Below the pieces are notes generated by a model. That model saw nothing but the letters and a program-made list of their open reading frames with translations. It searched no databases and had not been told where the DNA came from. Positions 21,911-30,798 of a stretch of 34,208 bases of DNA are shown here, piece by piece. A program made the position numbers and the translations under genes. Position 1 is the first letter of the stretch; the number at the start of each line of letters is the position of its first letter. This stretch comes from Pseudomonadota bacterium (GTDB taxonomy: Bacteria; Pseudomonadota; Alphaproteobacteria; Acetobacterales; Acetobacteraceae). The DNA lies in NCBI GenBank assembly GCA_023424475.1, contig JAFADX010000214.1:1-34208 (forward strand), in the 5' to 3' direction.

Positions 21911-22972
21911 ATGCGAAGGACCGTCATCAGAAGCGTGCTTGCGCTGGCCGTCGTGGCTGCCGGCTATCTCGCCTGGCATGCGATGCAGCCGGTGCCGCTG
22001 CCTCCCGGCATCGCCAGCGGCAATGGGCGCATCGAGGGTGTCGAGATCGACGTCGCCACGAAGATCCCCGGCCGCGTCGCCGAGGTGCTCGTCCATGAAG
22101 GAGAGTTCGTCACCGCCGGACAGGTCCTGGCGCGGATGGACACTGCTTCGCTCGAGGCCCAGCTGCGCGAAGCGCGGGCGCAGCTCGAACGCGCCCGCAT
22201 CGGGATCCAGACGGCACTCAGCCTGGTCGCCCAGCGGGAATCGGAGAAGGAAGCCGCCAACGCCGTGGTCGCCCAGCGCGCGGCCCAGCTCGAGGCCGCG
22301 CGCCGGCGCCTGGCGCGGACCGAGGATCTTGCCGCGCGTGGCAACGCGCCCCAGCAGACGCTGGACGATGATCGCGCGGCCTTCGAGGGGATGCGCGCCG
22401 CGCTCGCGGCCGCCACAGCCCAGGTCGCGGCGGCCGAGGCCGCGAACGGTTCGGCCCGCGCCCAGGTCGTCGCGGCCCAGGCCGACGCCGAGGCGGCGCA
22501 GGCCACCATCCAGCGCATCCAGGTCGATATCGACGACAGCGCGCTGAAGGCGCCGCGCGCGGGACGGGTCCAGTATCGCGTCGCCGAGCCCGGGGAAGTC
22601 CTGGCGGCGGGAGGCCGCGTGCTCAACCTGGTCGACGTGACCGACGTCTACATGACCTTCTTCCTGCCTACCGCCGATGCCGGGCGGGTCGCACTCGGCG
22701 CCGAGGCGCGCATCGTTCTCGATGCCTTCCCGCAGTTCGTCTTCCCGGCGCAGATCTCGCTCGTCGCCGATGTCGCCCAGTTCACGCCGCGGAGCGTGGA
22801 AACCTCCGAGGAACGCCTGAAGCTGATGTTCCGCGTGCGCGCCCGGGTCAACCCGGAGCTGCTGCGCGAACATGTCGAGCAGGTGAAAACCGGCCTGCCC
22901 GGCATGGCCTATGTGCGCATCGATCCGAACGCAGCCTGGCCGGAGAACCTTCAGGTGCGGCTGCCGCGATGA
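21911..22972 (+). CDS. yhiI: HlyD-type membrane fusion protein, YhiI-like
   Basis: A 353-residue periplasmic adaptor with one N-terminal membrane anchor (VIRSVLALAVVAAGYLAW). The first half of the lipoyl domain is GRIEGVEIDVATKIPGRVAEVLVHEGEFVTAGQVLARMD. A long alpha-helical hairpin follows (about residues 78-200, alanine/glutamine-rich, EAQLREARAQLERARI). The second lipoyl half is LKAPRAGRVQYRVAEPGEVLAAGGRVLNLVDV. It connects an inner-membrane exporter to an outer-membrane channel. Its stop overlaps the start of the rbbA-like gene (ATGA). Gene order and lengths match E. coli yhiI-rbbA-yhhJ. GGAGG lies about 12 bases before the ATG. Confidence 0.88.
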   Translation: MRRTVIRSVLALAVVAAGYLAWHAMQPVPLPPGIASGNGRIEGVEIDVATKIPGRVAEVLVHEGEFVTAGQVLARMDTASLEAQLREARAQLERARIGIQTALSLVAQRESEKEAANAVVAQRAAQLEAARRRLARTEDLAARGNAPQQTLDDDRAAFEGMRAALAAATAQVAAAEAANGSARAQVVAAQADAEAAQATIQRIQVDIDDSALKAPRAGRVQYRVAEPGEVLAAGGRVLNLVDVTDVYMTFFLPTADAGRVALGAEARIVLDAFPQFVFPAQISLVADVAQFTPRSVETSEERLKLMFRVRARVNPELLREHVEQVKTGLPGMAYVRIDPNAAWPENLQVRLPR

Positions 22973-25698
22973 ACGGCACGGTCGGACGGCTGCGCAATGT
23001 CGGACTGCGTTACGGCCGCACCATCGCCCTGGACGGCGTGACGCTCGACATTCCGGCCGGCGCGATGGCCGGCCTGATCGGGCCGGATGGGGTCGGCAAG
23101 TCGAGCCTGCTCTCGCTCGTCTCCGGTGCGCGCGCGATCCAGTCGGGCGCGGTCGAGGTCCTCGGCGGCGACATGGCAAGCGCGCGGCATCGCGCCGAGA
23201 TCGGGCCGCGCATCGCGTACATGCCCCAGGGGCTCGGGAAGAACCTCTATCCCACGCTGTCGGTCCGCGAGAACCTCGACTTCTTCGGCCGCCTCTTCGG
23301 CCATGCTCGCGCCGAGCGCCAGCGCCGCATCGCGGAACTGGTGGAAGGCGTCGGCCTCGCCCCCTTCGCCGACCGCCCCGCAGGCAAGCTGTCGGGCGGC
23401 ATGAAGCAGAAGCTCGGCCTGTGCTGCGCGCTCATCCACGACCCCGACCTTCTCATCCTCGACGAGCCGACGACCGGCGTCGATCCGCTCTCGCGCCGGC
23501 AGTTCTGGGATCTGATCGGAGGGATCCGTTCCGGCCGGCCTGGCATGAGCGTGCTGGTCGCCACCGCCTACATGGAGGAAGCGGCGCGCTTCGACTGGCT
23601 CGCCGCCATGGATGCCGGGCGGGTGCTGGCCAGCGGCAGCCCCGAGGATCTTCTCGCGCGCACCGGCGCGGCCACGCTCGAAGCCGCCTTCGTCGCCCTT
23701 CTGCCGGCGGAGGAACGTGCCGGCCACAAGCCGGTGGCGCTGATCCCGCGCGAGGCGCAGGACATGAAGGAGATCGCCATCGAGGCACGCGGCCTGACCA
23801 TGCGCTTCGGCGATTTCACGGCGGTGGACCACGTCAGCTTCCGCATCGGCCGTGGCGAGATCTTCGGCTTCCTCGGGTCCAATGGCTGCGGCAAGACGAC
23901 GACGATGAAGATGCTGACGGGACTTCTGCCGGCCAGCGAGGGCCAGGCCTGGCTGTTCGGCCAGGCGGTGGACGCCAGCGACATCGAGACCCGCCGCCGC
24001 GTCGGCTACATGTCGCAGAGCTTTTCGCTCTACACGGAACTGACGGTCCGCCAGAACCTTGAGCTCCATGCGCGCCTCTTCAGCATGCCGCGCGCCGTCG
24101 TCCCGGGCCGCATCGCGGAGATGGCGCGGCGCTTCGAGCTCGAGGAGATCCTCGACACGCTGCCCGACGCCCTGCCCCTCGGGCAGCGGCAACGCCTGTC
24201 CCTCGCGGTCGCCATGATCCACGGGCCGGAGATCCTGATCCTCGACGAACCCACCTCGGGTGTGGATCCCGTGGCGCGGGACGCATTCTGGCGCATCCTG
24301 ATCGAGCTGTCGCGGCGCGACCGCGTGACCATCTTCATCTCGACCCACTTCATGAACGAAGCGGAGCGCTGCGATCGCATTTCCCTGATGCACGCCGGCA
24401 AGGTCCTGGTCAGCGACACGCCCGCGGCACTGCGCGAGCGGCGCGGCGCGGCGACCCTTGAAGATGCCTTCGTCGCCTATCTCGAGGACGCGGCGGGCCC
24501 GTCCGGGGACCCTGTGCAACGGCCCGCCGGCGCTGCCCCCAACCATGCAGCGCCTGTGCCGCGGCGCCGCTTCGATCCACGACGCATGCTGAGCTATTCA
24601 CGGCGCGAGGCGATCGAGCTTCGCCGCGACCCCATCCGCGCCCTGATGGCGCTGATCGGCAGCCTGATCCTCATGATCGTCATGGGCTACGGGATCAGCC
24701 TGGACGTCGAGGACCTGACCTTCGCGGTCCTGGACCGCGACCAGACCACGGTCAGCCGCGACTACGCCACCAACATCGCCGGCTCGCGCTATTTCATCGA
24801 GCGTGCCCCGATCAGCAACTACGCGGACCTCGACCGGCGGATGCGCGCGGGCGAACTCAGTCTTGCGATCGAGATACCACCAGGCTTCGGACGCGACGTC
24901 GCACGGGGGCGGAAGGTCGAGGTGGGTGTCTGGATCGACGGTGCCATGCCCTCCCGCGCCGAGACGGTTCGGGGCTACATCCAGGGCATGCACGCGCTCT
25001 GGCTCCAGCAGCGCCTGGCGCATTCGACCCTCGGCGCCGATGCGGCCGCGGGCCTCTTCAGCGTCGAGACGCGCTTCCGCTACAATCCCGATGTCCGCAG
25101 CCTGGTCGCCATGGTGCCGGCGATCATTCCCATGCTGCTGATGCTCGTCCCGGCCATGCTCACCGCCCTCAGCATCGTGCGCGAGAAGGAGCTGGGCTCG
25201 ATCGTCAACCTCTACGTCACGCCGGTGACGCGCCTCGAATTCCTCCTCGGCAAGCAGTTGCCCTACATCGTGCTCGGGATGCTGAACTTCCTGCTGCTGG
25301 TGCTGCTCGCGCTGATGGTCTTCCGCGTGCCCATGAACGGGAGCTTCGCCACCCTGGCGGCGGCCAGCCTTCTCTATGTCGCGGCGGCAACGGCCATGGG
25401 GCTGGTCGCCTCAGCCTTCCTGCGCAGCCAGGTGGCGGCGATCTTTGCCACCGCCATCATGACGATCCTGCCGGCGACGCAGTTCTCGGGGCTGCTCGAC
25501 CCCGTCAGCTCCCTCGAGGGCTTCGGGGCGCTGATCGGGCATGTCTACCCGACCACCCATTACCTCACCATCGCGCGAGGCACCTTCTCCAAGGCGCTGG
25601 ATTTCACCGACCTCCACCAGGCTTTCGTTCCGCTGGCCATCGCCGCGCCGGTGCTGATCGGCTTCGCCGCGGGGCTGCTCGCGAAGCAGGAGCGCTAG
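22969..25698 (+). CDS. rbbA: Fused double-ATPase ABC-2 transporter, RbbA-like
   Basis: A 909-residue protein, almost the same length as E. coli RbbA (911). Two ATPase domains are followed by an ABC-2 membrane domain. Domain 1: Walker A GPDGVGKSS (38-46), signature LSGGMKQK, Walker B LLILDEPTTGVDP. Domain 2 begins near residue 266: Walker A GSNGCGKTT, signature LPLGQRQRL (a departure from LSGGQ, but the critical GQ remains), Walker B ILILDEPTSGVDP. From about residue 540 the ABC-2 part has one span, a long periplasmic loop and five or more spans near the C-terminus. RbbA was named for ribosome association, but this gene context argues for an exporter of unknown substrate. Confidence 0.88.
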   Translation: MNGTVGRLRNVGLRYGRTIALDGVTLDIPAGAMAGLIGPDGVGKSSLLSLVSGARAIQSGAVEVLGGDMASARHRAEIGPRIAYMPQGLGKNLYPTLSVRENLDFFGRLFGHARAERQRRIAELVEGVGLAPFADRPAGKLSGGMKQKLGLCCALIHDPDLLILDEPTTGVDPLSRRQFWDLIGGIRSGRPGMSVLVATAYMEEAARFDWLAAMDAGRVLASGSPEDLLARTGAATLEAAFVALLPAEERAGHKPVALIPREAQDMKEIAIEARGLTMRFGDFTAVDHVSFRIGRGEIFGFLGSNGCGKTTTMKMLTGLLPASEGQAWLFGQAVDASDIETRRRVGYMSQSFSLYTELTVRQNLELHARLFSMPRAVVPGRIAEMARRFELEEILDTLPDALPLGQRQRLSLAVAMIHGPEILILDEPTSGVDPVARDAFWRILIELSRRDRVTIFISTHFMNEAERCDRISLMHAGKVLVSDTPAALRERRGAATLEDAFVAYLEDAAGPSGDPVQRPAGAAPNHAAPVPRRRFDPRRMLSYSRREAIELRRDPIRALMALIGSLILMIVMGYGISLDVEDLTFAVLDRDQTTVSRDYATNIAGSRYFIERAPISNYADLDRRMRAGELSLAIEIPPGFGRDVARGRKVEVGVWIDGAMPSRAETVRGYIQGMHALWLQQRLAHSTLGADAAAGLFSVETRFRYNPDVRSLVAMVPAIIPMLLMLVPAMLTALSIVREKELGSIVNLYVTPVTRLEFLLGKQLPYIVLGMLNFLLLVLLALMVFRVPMNGSFATLAAASLLYVAAATAMGLVASAFLRSQVAAIFATAIMTILPATQFSGLLDPVSSLEGFGALIGHVYPTTHYLTIARGTFSKALDFTDLHQAFVPLAIAAPVLIGFAAGLLAKQER

Positions 25699-25701
25699 GC
25701 C

Positions 25702-26823
25702 GTGCGCGGCGCGAATATCCTGCACCTCGGCATCAAGGAGCTGCGAAGCCTGCTGCGCGATCCCATGATGATCGTGCTCATCGCCTACTCCTTCACCGTG
25801 GCCGTCTACACCGCGGCCACGGCGATGCCGGAGACGTTGAGCCGCGCCACGATCTCCATAGTGGACGAAGACCGCTCGCCGCTCTCCCAGCGCGTCATCG
25901 GCGCCTTCTATCCACCCTATTTCATGCCGCCGGCTCTCATCACCCATGGCGAGATGGACGCCCGCATGGATGCCGGCCTCGATACCTTCGCCCTCGACAT
26001 CCCTCCGAACTTCCAGCGGGACCTGCTTGCCGGCCGCCGGCCCACCATCCAGCTCAACGTCGATGCCACGCGGATGACGCAGGCCTTCACCGGCAGCGGC
26101 TACATCCAGTCGATCGTGTCCGGCGAAATCGATGCCTTCGCCCAACGCCATCGCGAAGCGGGCGCAATCCCGATCGACCTCGCCATCCGCGCCCGGTTCA
26201 ACCCGCAGCTCCGGGCCCAGTGGTTCGGCGCGATCATGCAGGTGATCAACCATGTGACGATGCTGTCGATCATCCTCGCCGGCGCCGCCCTGATCCGCGA
26301 GCGCGAGCACGGCACCATCGAGCACCTGCTCGTCATGCCCGTCACGCCTTTCGAGATCATGACCGCCAAGGTCTGGTCGATGGCGCTGGTGGTGCTCTTC
26401 GCCTGCGCCTTCTCCATGGTCTTCGTCGTCCAGGGCCTGATCCGGGTGCCGATCGAAGGTTCCGTCATCCTCTTCCTCGCCGGTGCCGGGCTCCATCTCT
26501 TTGCCACCACTTCCATGGGCATCTTCCTCGGCACGGTCGGCCGCAGCATGCCGCAGTTCGGCCTGCTGATCATCCTCGTGCTGCTGCCTCTGCAGATGCT
26601 TTCGGGCGGCATGACCCCGCGCGAGAGCATGCCGGACCTGGTCCAGGCCGTCATGCTGGCGGCGCCGACGACGCATTTCGTGATGCTGGCCCAGGCCATC
26701 CTCTACCGCGGCGCGGGGCTGGGTGTGGTCTGGCCGCAGTTCGTGGCGCTCGCCGCCATCGGCGCGGCGCTGTTCGCCATCGCGCTGGCGCGGTTCCGGG
26801 CGACCATGGGTGCCGCCGGCTGA
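25702..26823 (+). CDS. yhhJ: ABC-2 type transporter permease, YhhJ-like
   Basis: A 373-residue ABC-2 permease, near the size of E. coli YhhJ. Layout: an N-terminal span (MMIVLIAYSFTVAVYT), a large periplasmic domain, then five spans including VTMLSIILAGAALIREREHGTIEHLLVMPV (the conserved ABC-2 segment) and QFGLLIILVLLPLQMLSGGMTP. It starts at GTG 25702, 3 bp after the rbbA-like stop, and is the last gene of the exporter operon. It pairs with the membrane half of the RbbA-like protein. It converges on the RraA-like gene with 21 bp between. Confidence 0.9.
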   Translation: MRGANILHLGIKELRSLLRDPMMIVLIAYSFTVAVYTAATAMPETLSRATISIVDEDRSPLSQRVIGAFYPPYFMPPALITHGEMDARMDAGLDTFALDIPPNFQRDLLAGRRPTIQLNVDATRMTQAFTGSGYIQSIVSGEIDAFAQRHREAGAIPIDLAIRARFNPQLRAQWFGAIMQVINHVTMLSIILAGAALIREREHGTIEHLLVMPVTPFEIMTAKVWSMALVVLFACAFSMVFVVQGLIRVPIEGSVILFLAGAGLHLFATTSMGIFLGTVGRSMPQFGLLIILVLLPLQMLSGGMTPRESMPDLVQAVMLAAPTTHFVMLAQAILYRGAGLGVVWPQFVALAAIGAALFAIALARFRATMGAAG

Positions 26824-26824
26824 A

Positions 26825-26839
26825 GGCGCGCGCAGCGCC
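26825..26839. terminator. Small hairpin between convergent genes, weak
   Basis: GGCGC, five bases, GCGCC directly after the yhhJ stop and before the rraA-like stop. The stem is only 5 bp and there is no T-run, so this is a weak candidate for a bidirectional terminator. Confidence 0.25.
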
Positions 26840-26844
26840 CGCCG

Positions 26845-27513
26845 TCACGCTTCCTTCATCGCCCTCCGGATCACCTCCGCCGAGCCGATGATCTCGCCGT
26901 AGCGCTCGCCGCGGTCGATCCGCGCGAGGGTGGTCTTCTCATCCCTCTGCATCCCGATGGCGCGCCTCGCGGTCCAGTCGATATCGGCCGGCGGGAGGAC
27001 GAGCACGCCGTTCTCGTCCGCAAAGACCGCATCGCCCGGGCGGACGCAGACGCCGCCGCACGGCACCGGCACGCAGAAGGCGCCGCCGAGGCCGAGGATC
27101 TTGGTCGTCACGGGCGAAAGCCCCCTTGCCCATACCGGCACGCCATAGGCGCGCAGTTCGGCGATGTCCGTGACGTAGCCGTCAACGACGATGCCTGCGA
27201 TGCCCGCCTTCCTCGCCGCGTAGGCCACGGCGCCGCCGACGCAGGCATGCCGCGTGTCGCCGCAGCGATCGACCACCAGGATATCGCCGGGCCGGGCCTC
27301 GCCCACCGCATGGTGCACCATGACGCCATCCGCGCCGGGTGCGCGCACGGTGACCGCCGTGCCCGCGATGCGGATGTCGGGGAACAGGCCGCGGATCTCC
27401 GGCGCCATGAAGCCGGTGTGCAGGAAATGGCCGATCGTCGCGGGCTCGGCGCCGCGCAACAGGTCGAGCAGAGCGGAATCAATCGGGGGTGGCAGGGGGC
27501 CAAACTCGTACAT
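26845..27513 (-). CDS. RraA-like protein, probable 4-hydroxy-4-methyl-2-oxoglutarate-type aldolase/oxaloacetate decarboxylase
   Basis: A 222-residue RraA-fold protein. The core GDILVVDRCGDTRHACVGGAVAYAARKAGIAGIVVDGYVTDIAELR contains the GDxxxACxG loop and the Arg/Asp of the metal site seen in HMG/CHA aldolases; PVWARGLSPVTTK and the late RPGDAVFADENGVLVLP are also typical. Members cleave 2-oxo-4-hydroxy acids or decarboxylate oxaloacetate; a few bind RNase E instead, which is less likely in a catabolic setting. The start at 27513 follows GGGAGA; a frame extension to 27576 is possible but unlike the family. It is divergent from the TRAP transporter, suggesting shared control and a role in breaking down the imported acid. 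Confidence 0.88.
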   Translation of the reverse strand: MYEFGPLPPPIDSALLDLLRGAEPATIGHFLHTGFMAPEIRGLFPDIRIAGTAVTVRAPGADGVMVHHAVGEARPGDILVVDRCGDTRHACVGGAVAYAARKAGIAGIVVDGYVTDIAELRAYGVPVWARGLSPVTTKILGLGGAFCVPVPCGGVCVRPGDAVFADENGVLVLPPADIDWTARRAIGMQRDEKTTLARIDRGERYGEIIGSAEVIRRAMKEA

Positions 27514-27774
27514 CGGCTGTCTCCCGTGGTGCGCGGATGCCAGGCGGCCGCCGCGAAAGCCTTGCACGATCTCCACCGCAGGTCGCTATGAAGCCGCGGC
27601 GCATTCTGCTTCTGCGCGCGCTGCGGGCCAATCGCCCAATGAATGCGCACCCGTCCATCCGCCTCGGGACACTTGCCTGCCGCCTGCGCAGATGCAAGTC
27701 TTCCGCCGTGCAGCGACCAAATGCGGGCGTGTTGCCATGGGCATCCGTCCGGTCGCGGAAGCGGGGAGCCTCAC

Positions 27775-28836
27775 ATGAACATACGCACTCTTCTTGGCGC
27801 CGCGGTCGCGGTGCTGCTCGTTCCCATGCTCGGTGGCGCATCGGCACAGGACCTGCCGCGGCAGCAGTTCAAGGCGATCGGCCTGAACAGCCCGACTGTC
27901 GCCTCCAGCGTCAACGAACTCCCCTTCTGGCGTCAGACCATCCCCCGCGCTTCGAACGGCGCCATTACCGTCGACGTCACGCCTCTCGACCAGATGGGCG
28001 TCAACGATGCGACCATGCTGCGCCTGCTGCGCCTTGGCGTCATGGACTTCGCCGGCATGGACATCTCGAAGATGGCCGGCGACGATGCCCGCTTCGAAGG
28101 GTGCGATCTCGCCGGCATCACGCTCGATGTCGATCGCGCCCGCGCGGCCTGCCAGGCCTGGGCGCCGATCATCGACCGCCAGATGCAGCGGAACTGGAAT
28201 GCGAAGCTGCTCGCCTTCGGCGGCAATCCGCCGCAGGTCTTCTGGTGCCGCAACGTGGTCAGCGGGCTCGAAGGGCTGCGCGGCCTCAAGATCCGGGTCT
28301 TCAACAACACGATGCGCGATTTCCTGCAGGGCATCGGCGCAACCGCCGTCAGCATGGCCTTCGCCGAGGTCGTGCCCGCCCTCAACAACGGCGTGGTCGA
28401 TTGTGCGGTGACCGGCAGCCTGTCGGGCAACACCGCCGGCTGGACCGAGGTGACGCGCTCGATCTACCCGATGTCCCTCGGCTGGAGCATCAATGTCCTC
28501 GCCGTGAACCTCAACACCTGGAACCGGATGGACGCGCGGACCCAGGCCTTCTTCCTCGAGCAGGCGCGCAGCTATGAGGACGCGATGTGGGCGACGCTGC
28601 GCGAAGGCACGACGCAGGCGGACAACTGCAACACCAACCGCCAGCCCTGCACTTTGGGCCGGCTTGCCAACATGACCATCGTGCCGATCCGGCCGGCCGA
28701 GCAGGAAACGCACCGGCGCCTGGTCGAAAGCGCCGTGCTCGCGAACTGGGCTCGCCGCTGTGGCGCCGAATGCGCACGCGAATGGAACGACACCGTCGGC
28801 CGCACGCTCGGCCTGGCGGCTCCGGTGCCGCGCTGA
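27775..28836 (+). CDS. dctP: TRAP transporter solute-binding protein (DctP family)
   Basis: A 353-residue periplasmic binding protein. Signal peptide MNIRTLLGAAVAVLLVPMLGGASA with cleavage before Q. The family core is GLRGLKIRVFNNTMRDFLQGIGATAVSMAFAEVVPALNNGVVDCAVTG, where the Arg after LKI binds a substrate carboxylate in known members. Two cysteine-containing segments near the C-terminus (DNCNTNRQPCTLG and RRCGAEC) could form disulfides, which is less common. The start at ATG 27775 has GGGGAG 7 bases before it. It is the first gene of a dctP-dctQ-dctM unit, so the ligand is probably an organic acid; its identity is unknown. Confidence 0.92.
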   Translation: MNIRTLLGAAVAVLLVPMLGGASAQDLPRQQFKAIGLNSPTVASSVNELPFWRQTIPRASNGAITVDVTPLDQMGVNDATMLRLLRLGVMDFAGMDISKMAGDDARFEGCDLAGITLDVDRARAACQAWAPIIDRQMQRNWNAKLLAFGGNPPQVFWCRNVVSGLEGLRGLKIRVFNNTMRDFLQGIGATAVSMAFAEVVPALNNGVVDCAVTGSLSGNTAGWTEVTRSIYPMSLGWSINVLAVNLNTWNRMDARTQAFFLEQARSYEDAMWATLREGTTQADNCNTNRQPCTLGRLANMTIVPIRPAEQETHRRLVESAVLANWARRCGAECAREWNDTVGRTLGLAAPVPR

Positions 28837-28906
28837 TCCCTCCGATGTGGCGGACATCCCGGGCTCTGGCGGTGTCCGCCACCCTCCTTGCAGAAGCGGA
28901 GGAACC

Positions 28907-29500
28907 ATGAACGTGGTGATGAAGGGCGTCCACGGCATTGCCCGTGGCGGCCTCTGGTTCGGCGGCATCCTCATCCTGCTCTCCGCCGTGCTGATCGGGA
29001 TCGACGTCGTGCTGCGGCGGGCCTTCGCGACCTCCATCGGCGGCGCAGACGAACTGGCGGGCTATGCGCTGGCGATCGGCACGGCATGGGCGCTCGCCGC
29101 GACGCTGCTGGAACGCGGACATATCCGGATCGACTCGCTCTACGTGTTCCTGCCCGCGCCGCTGCGGGTGCTTCTTGATTTCCTTGGGCTCGGCCTGTTC
29201 ATCGCCTTCTTCGCACTGGTCGGATGGCATGGCATCGGCGTCGTCGAACAGTCCTGGTCCTCCGGCTCGCGCAGCCAGTCCGCCCTCGAAACGCCGGTTG
29301 TCGTCCCGCAGATCGTCTGGATCGCCGGGCTCGGCATGTTCGTCGTCGCCGGCATCGCGCTGGCGCTCGCTGCCCTGGCCAGGGCCATTTCCGGCGATCT
29401 CGCCGGCACCGCGAAGATGATCGGCACGCGCTCGAGCGAAGAGGAGGTCGCCGAGGAGATGAGAGCGGCACAGGCCCGCCGGACGATGGACCCGTCATGA
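28907..29500 (+). CDS. dctQ: TRAP transporter small permease (DctQ family)
   Basis: A 197-residue inner-membrane protein with four spans: GGLWFGGILILLSAVLIGIDVVLRR, LAGYALAIGTAWALAATLLERGHIRID, VLLDFLGLGLFIAFFALVGW and VWIAGLGMFVVAGIALALAALA. The GHIRID and span-1 arginine motifs are DctQ-typical. The acidic C-terminal tail (SSEEEVAEEM) is cytoplasmic. GGAGGAAC precedes the ATG. Its stop overlaps the dctM start (ATGA), so the two membrane subunits are made together. Confidence 0.93.
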   Translation: MNVVMKGVHGIARGGLWFGGILILLSAVLIGIDVVLRRAFATSIGGADELAGYALAIGTAWALAATLLERGHIRIDSLYVFLPAPLRVLLDFLGLGLFIAFFALVGWHGIGVVEQSWSSGSRSQSALETPVVVPQIVWIAGLGMFVVAGIALALAALARAISGDLAGTAKMIGTRSSEEEVAEEMRAAQARRTMDPS

Positions 29501-30783
29501 TCGCCAGTACGCTCATCATCCTGCTCGTACTGCTCGCCGGCGCGGTACCGGTGGCGGCCGCGCTGGGCTTCCTCGGCCTCGCCCTGGGCGAACTCTATGC
29601 CCGCTTTCCCCTCTCCCTCGCGGCCGGGGAACTCGCCTGGTCCACCTCCAATTCCTTCCTGCTGGTCGCGATCCCCTTCTTCGTCCTGCTCGGTGAGATC
29701 CTGCTCCGCTCGGGCATCGCCGAGCGCATGTACGGAGCACTCGTGCAGTGGATGCCCTGGCTGCCGGGCGGCCTGATGCACTCGAACATCGTGACCTGCG
29801 GCCTCTTTGCCGCAACCTCCGGATCGAGCGTGGCGACGGCGGCAACGATCGGCACGGTCGCCCTGGGCGAGATCGAGCGCCGTGGCTACAACGAACGTCT
29901 CTTCCTCGGCACCATCGCCGCCGGCGGCACGCTCGGTATCCTCATCCCGCCCTCGATCAACATGATCGTCTTCGGCGTGCTGACGGACACCTCGATCCCG
30001 AAGCTCTACCTCGCCGGCATCCTGCCCGGCGTCGTGCTGATGGTATTGTTCAGCCTCACCGTCCTGATCGCCTGCGTGCTCAGGCCGAGCCTCGACGGCG
30101 ACCGCGTCGAGACGAGCTGGGAAGGGCGCTGGCGCTCGCTGCCCGATCTCCTGCCGCCCCTCGTGATCTTCGTCGCGGTGATCGGCTCGATCTATGCCGG
30201 CCTTGCCACGGCGACGGAATCGGCCGCGCTCGGCGTGCTGGCGGCGCTCGCGGTGGCGGCGGCACGGAAGCGCCTCACCCTCGTCATGCTGCGCGAGGCG
30301 CTCGAAGGCACGATGCGCACCACCGCGATGATCATGGCGATCCTCGTCGCGGCGTATTTCCTCAATTTCGTCATCACCTCGATCGGACTCACGACGCAGG
30401 TGAACCGCGCCATCACCGCGCTCGGCCTGAGCCCGATGGAACTGCTCTTCGCCGTGATCGTCTTCTACCTGATCCTCGGCATGTTCATGGAGACGCTCTC
30501 CATGATGGTCGCGACGGTTCCGATCATCACGCCGCTCCTGGTGCATGCGGGCTTCGATTCCGTCTGGATCGGGATCCTCATCGTGCTGCTGATGGAAACG
30601 GCGATGATCACGCCCCCGGTCGGCATCAATCTCTTCGTCGTGCAGGGATTGCGGCCGCGCGGACGCATCGATGACGTCATCATCGGCACCGCGCCCTTCG
30701 TCCTCACGCTGATCGTCATGATCGGCGTGCTGGTCCTCTGGCCGGACCTCGCGCTCTGGCTGCCGCGCCAGGTATCGAACTGA
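29497..30783 (+). CDS. dctM: TRAP transporter large permease (DctM family)
   Basis: A 428-residue DctM-type carrier with about twelve spans that couples Na+ influx to substrate import. Signatures include FLLVAIPFFVLLGEILLRSGIAERMY, GGLMHSNIVTCGLFAATSGSSVATAATIGTVA, LGILIPPSINMIVFGVLTDTSIPKLYLAGILPG and the late LVLHAGFD-like VHAGFDSVWIGILIVLLMETAMITPPVGINLFVVQG. It converges on hyuA with 15 bp between the stop codons. Confidence 0.95.
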   Translation: MIASTLIILLVLLAGAVPVAAALGFLGLALGELYARFPLSLAAGELAWSTSNSFLLVAIPFFVLLGEILLRSGIAERMYGALVQWMPWLPGGLMHSNIVTCGLFAATSGSSVATAATIGTVALGEIERRGYNERLFLGTIAAGGTLGILIPPSINMIVFGVLTDTSIPKLYLAGILPGVVLMVLFSLTVLIACVLRPSLDGDRVETSWEGRWRSLPDLLPPLVIFVAVIGSIYAGLATATESAALGVLAALAVAAARKRLTLVMLREALEGTMRTTAMIMAILVAAYFLNFVITSIGLTTQVNRAITALGLSPMELLFAVIVFYLILGMFMETLSMMVATVPIITPLLVHAGFDSVWIGILIVLLMETAMITPPVGINLFVVQGLRPRGRIDDVIIGTAPFVLTLIVMIGVLVLWPDLALWLPRQVSN

Positions 30784-30798
30784 GCTGCCCGGCGCGGC

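Noticed and set aside
21740..24540. Similar phrases around GTGCAACG-CCCGCCGG at about 21757 and 24512
   Set aside because: Short, imperfect and GC-rich; the second copy is coding sequence of the RbbA-like protein. Chance similarity is the simplest explanation.
27514..27774. Search for an operator in the rraA/dctP divergent region
   Set aside because: Only a loose CTTGC...GCAAG pair 17 bases apart was found, and nothing like the IclR sites; this is not enough to call.
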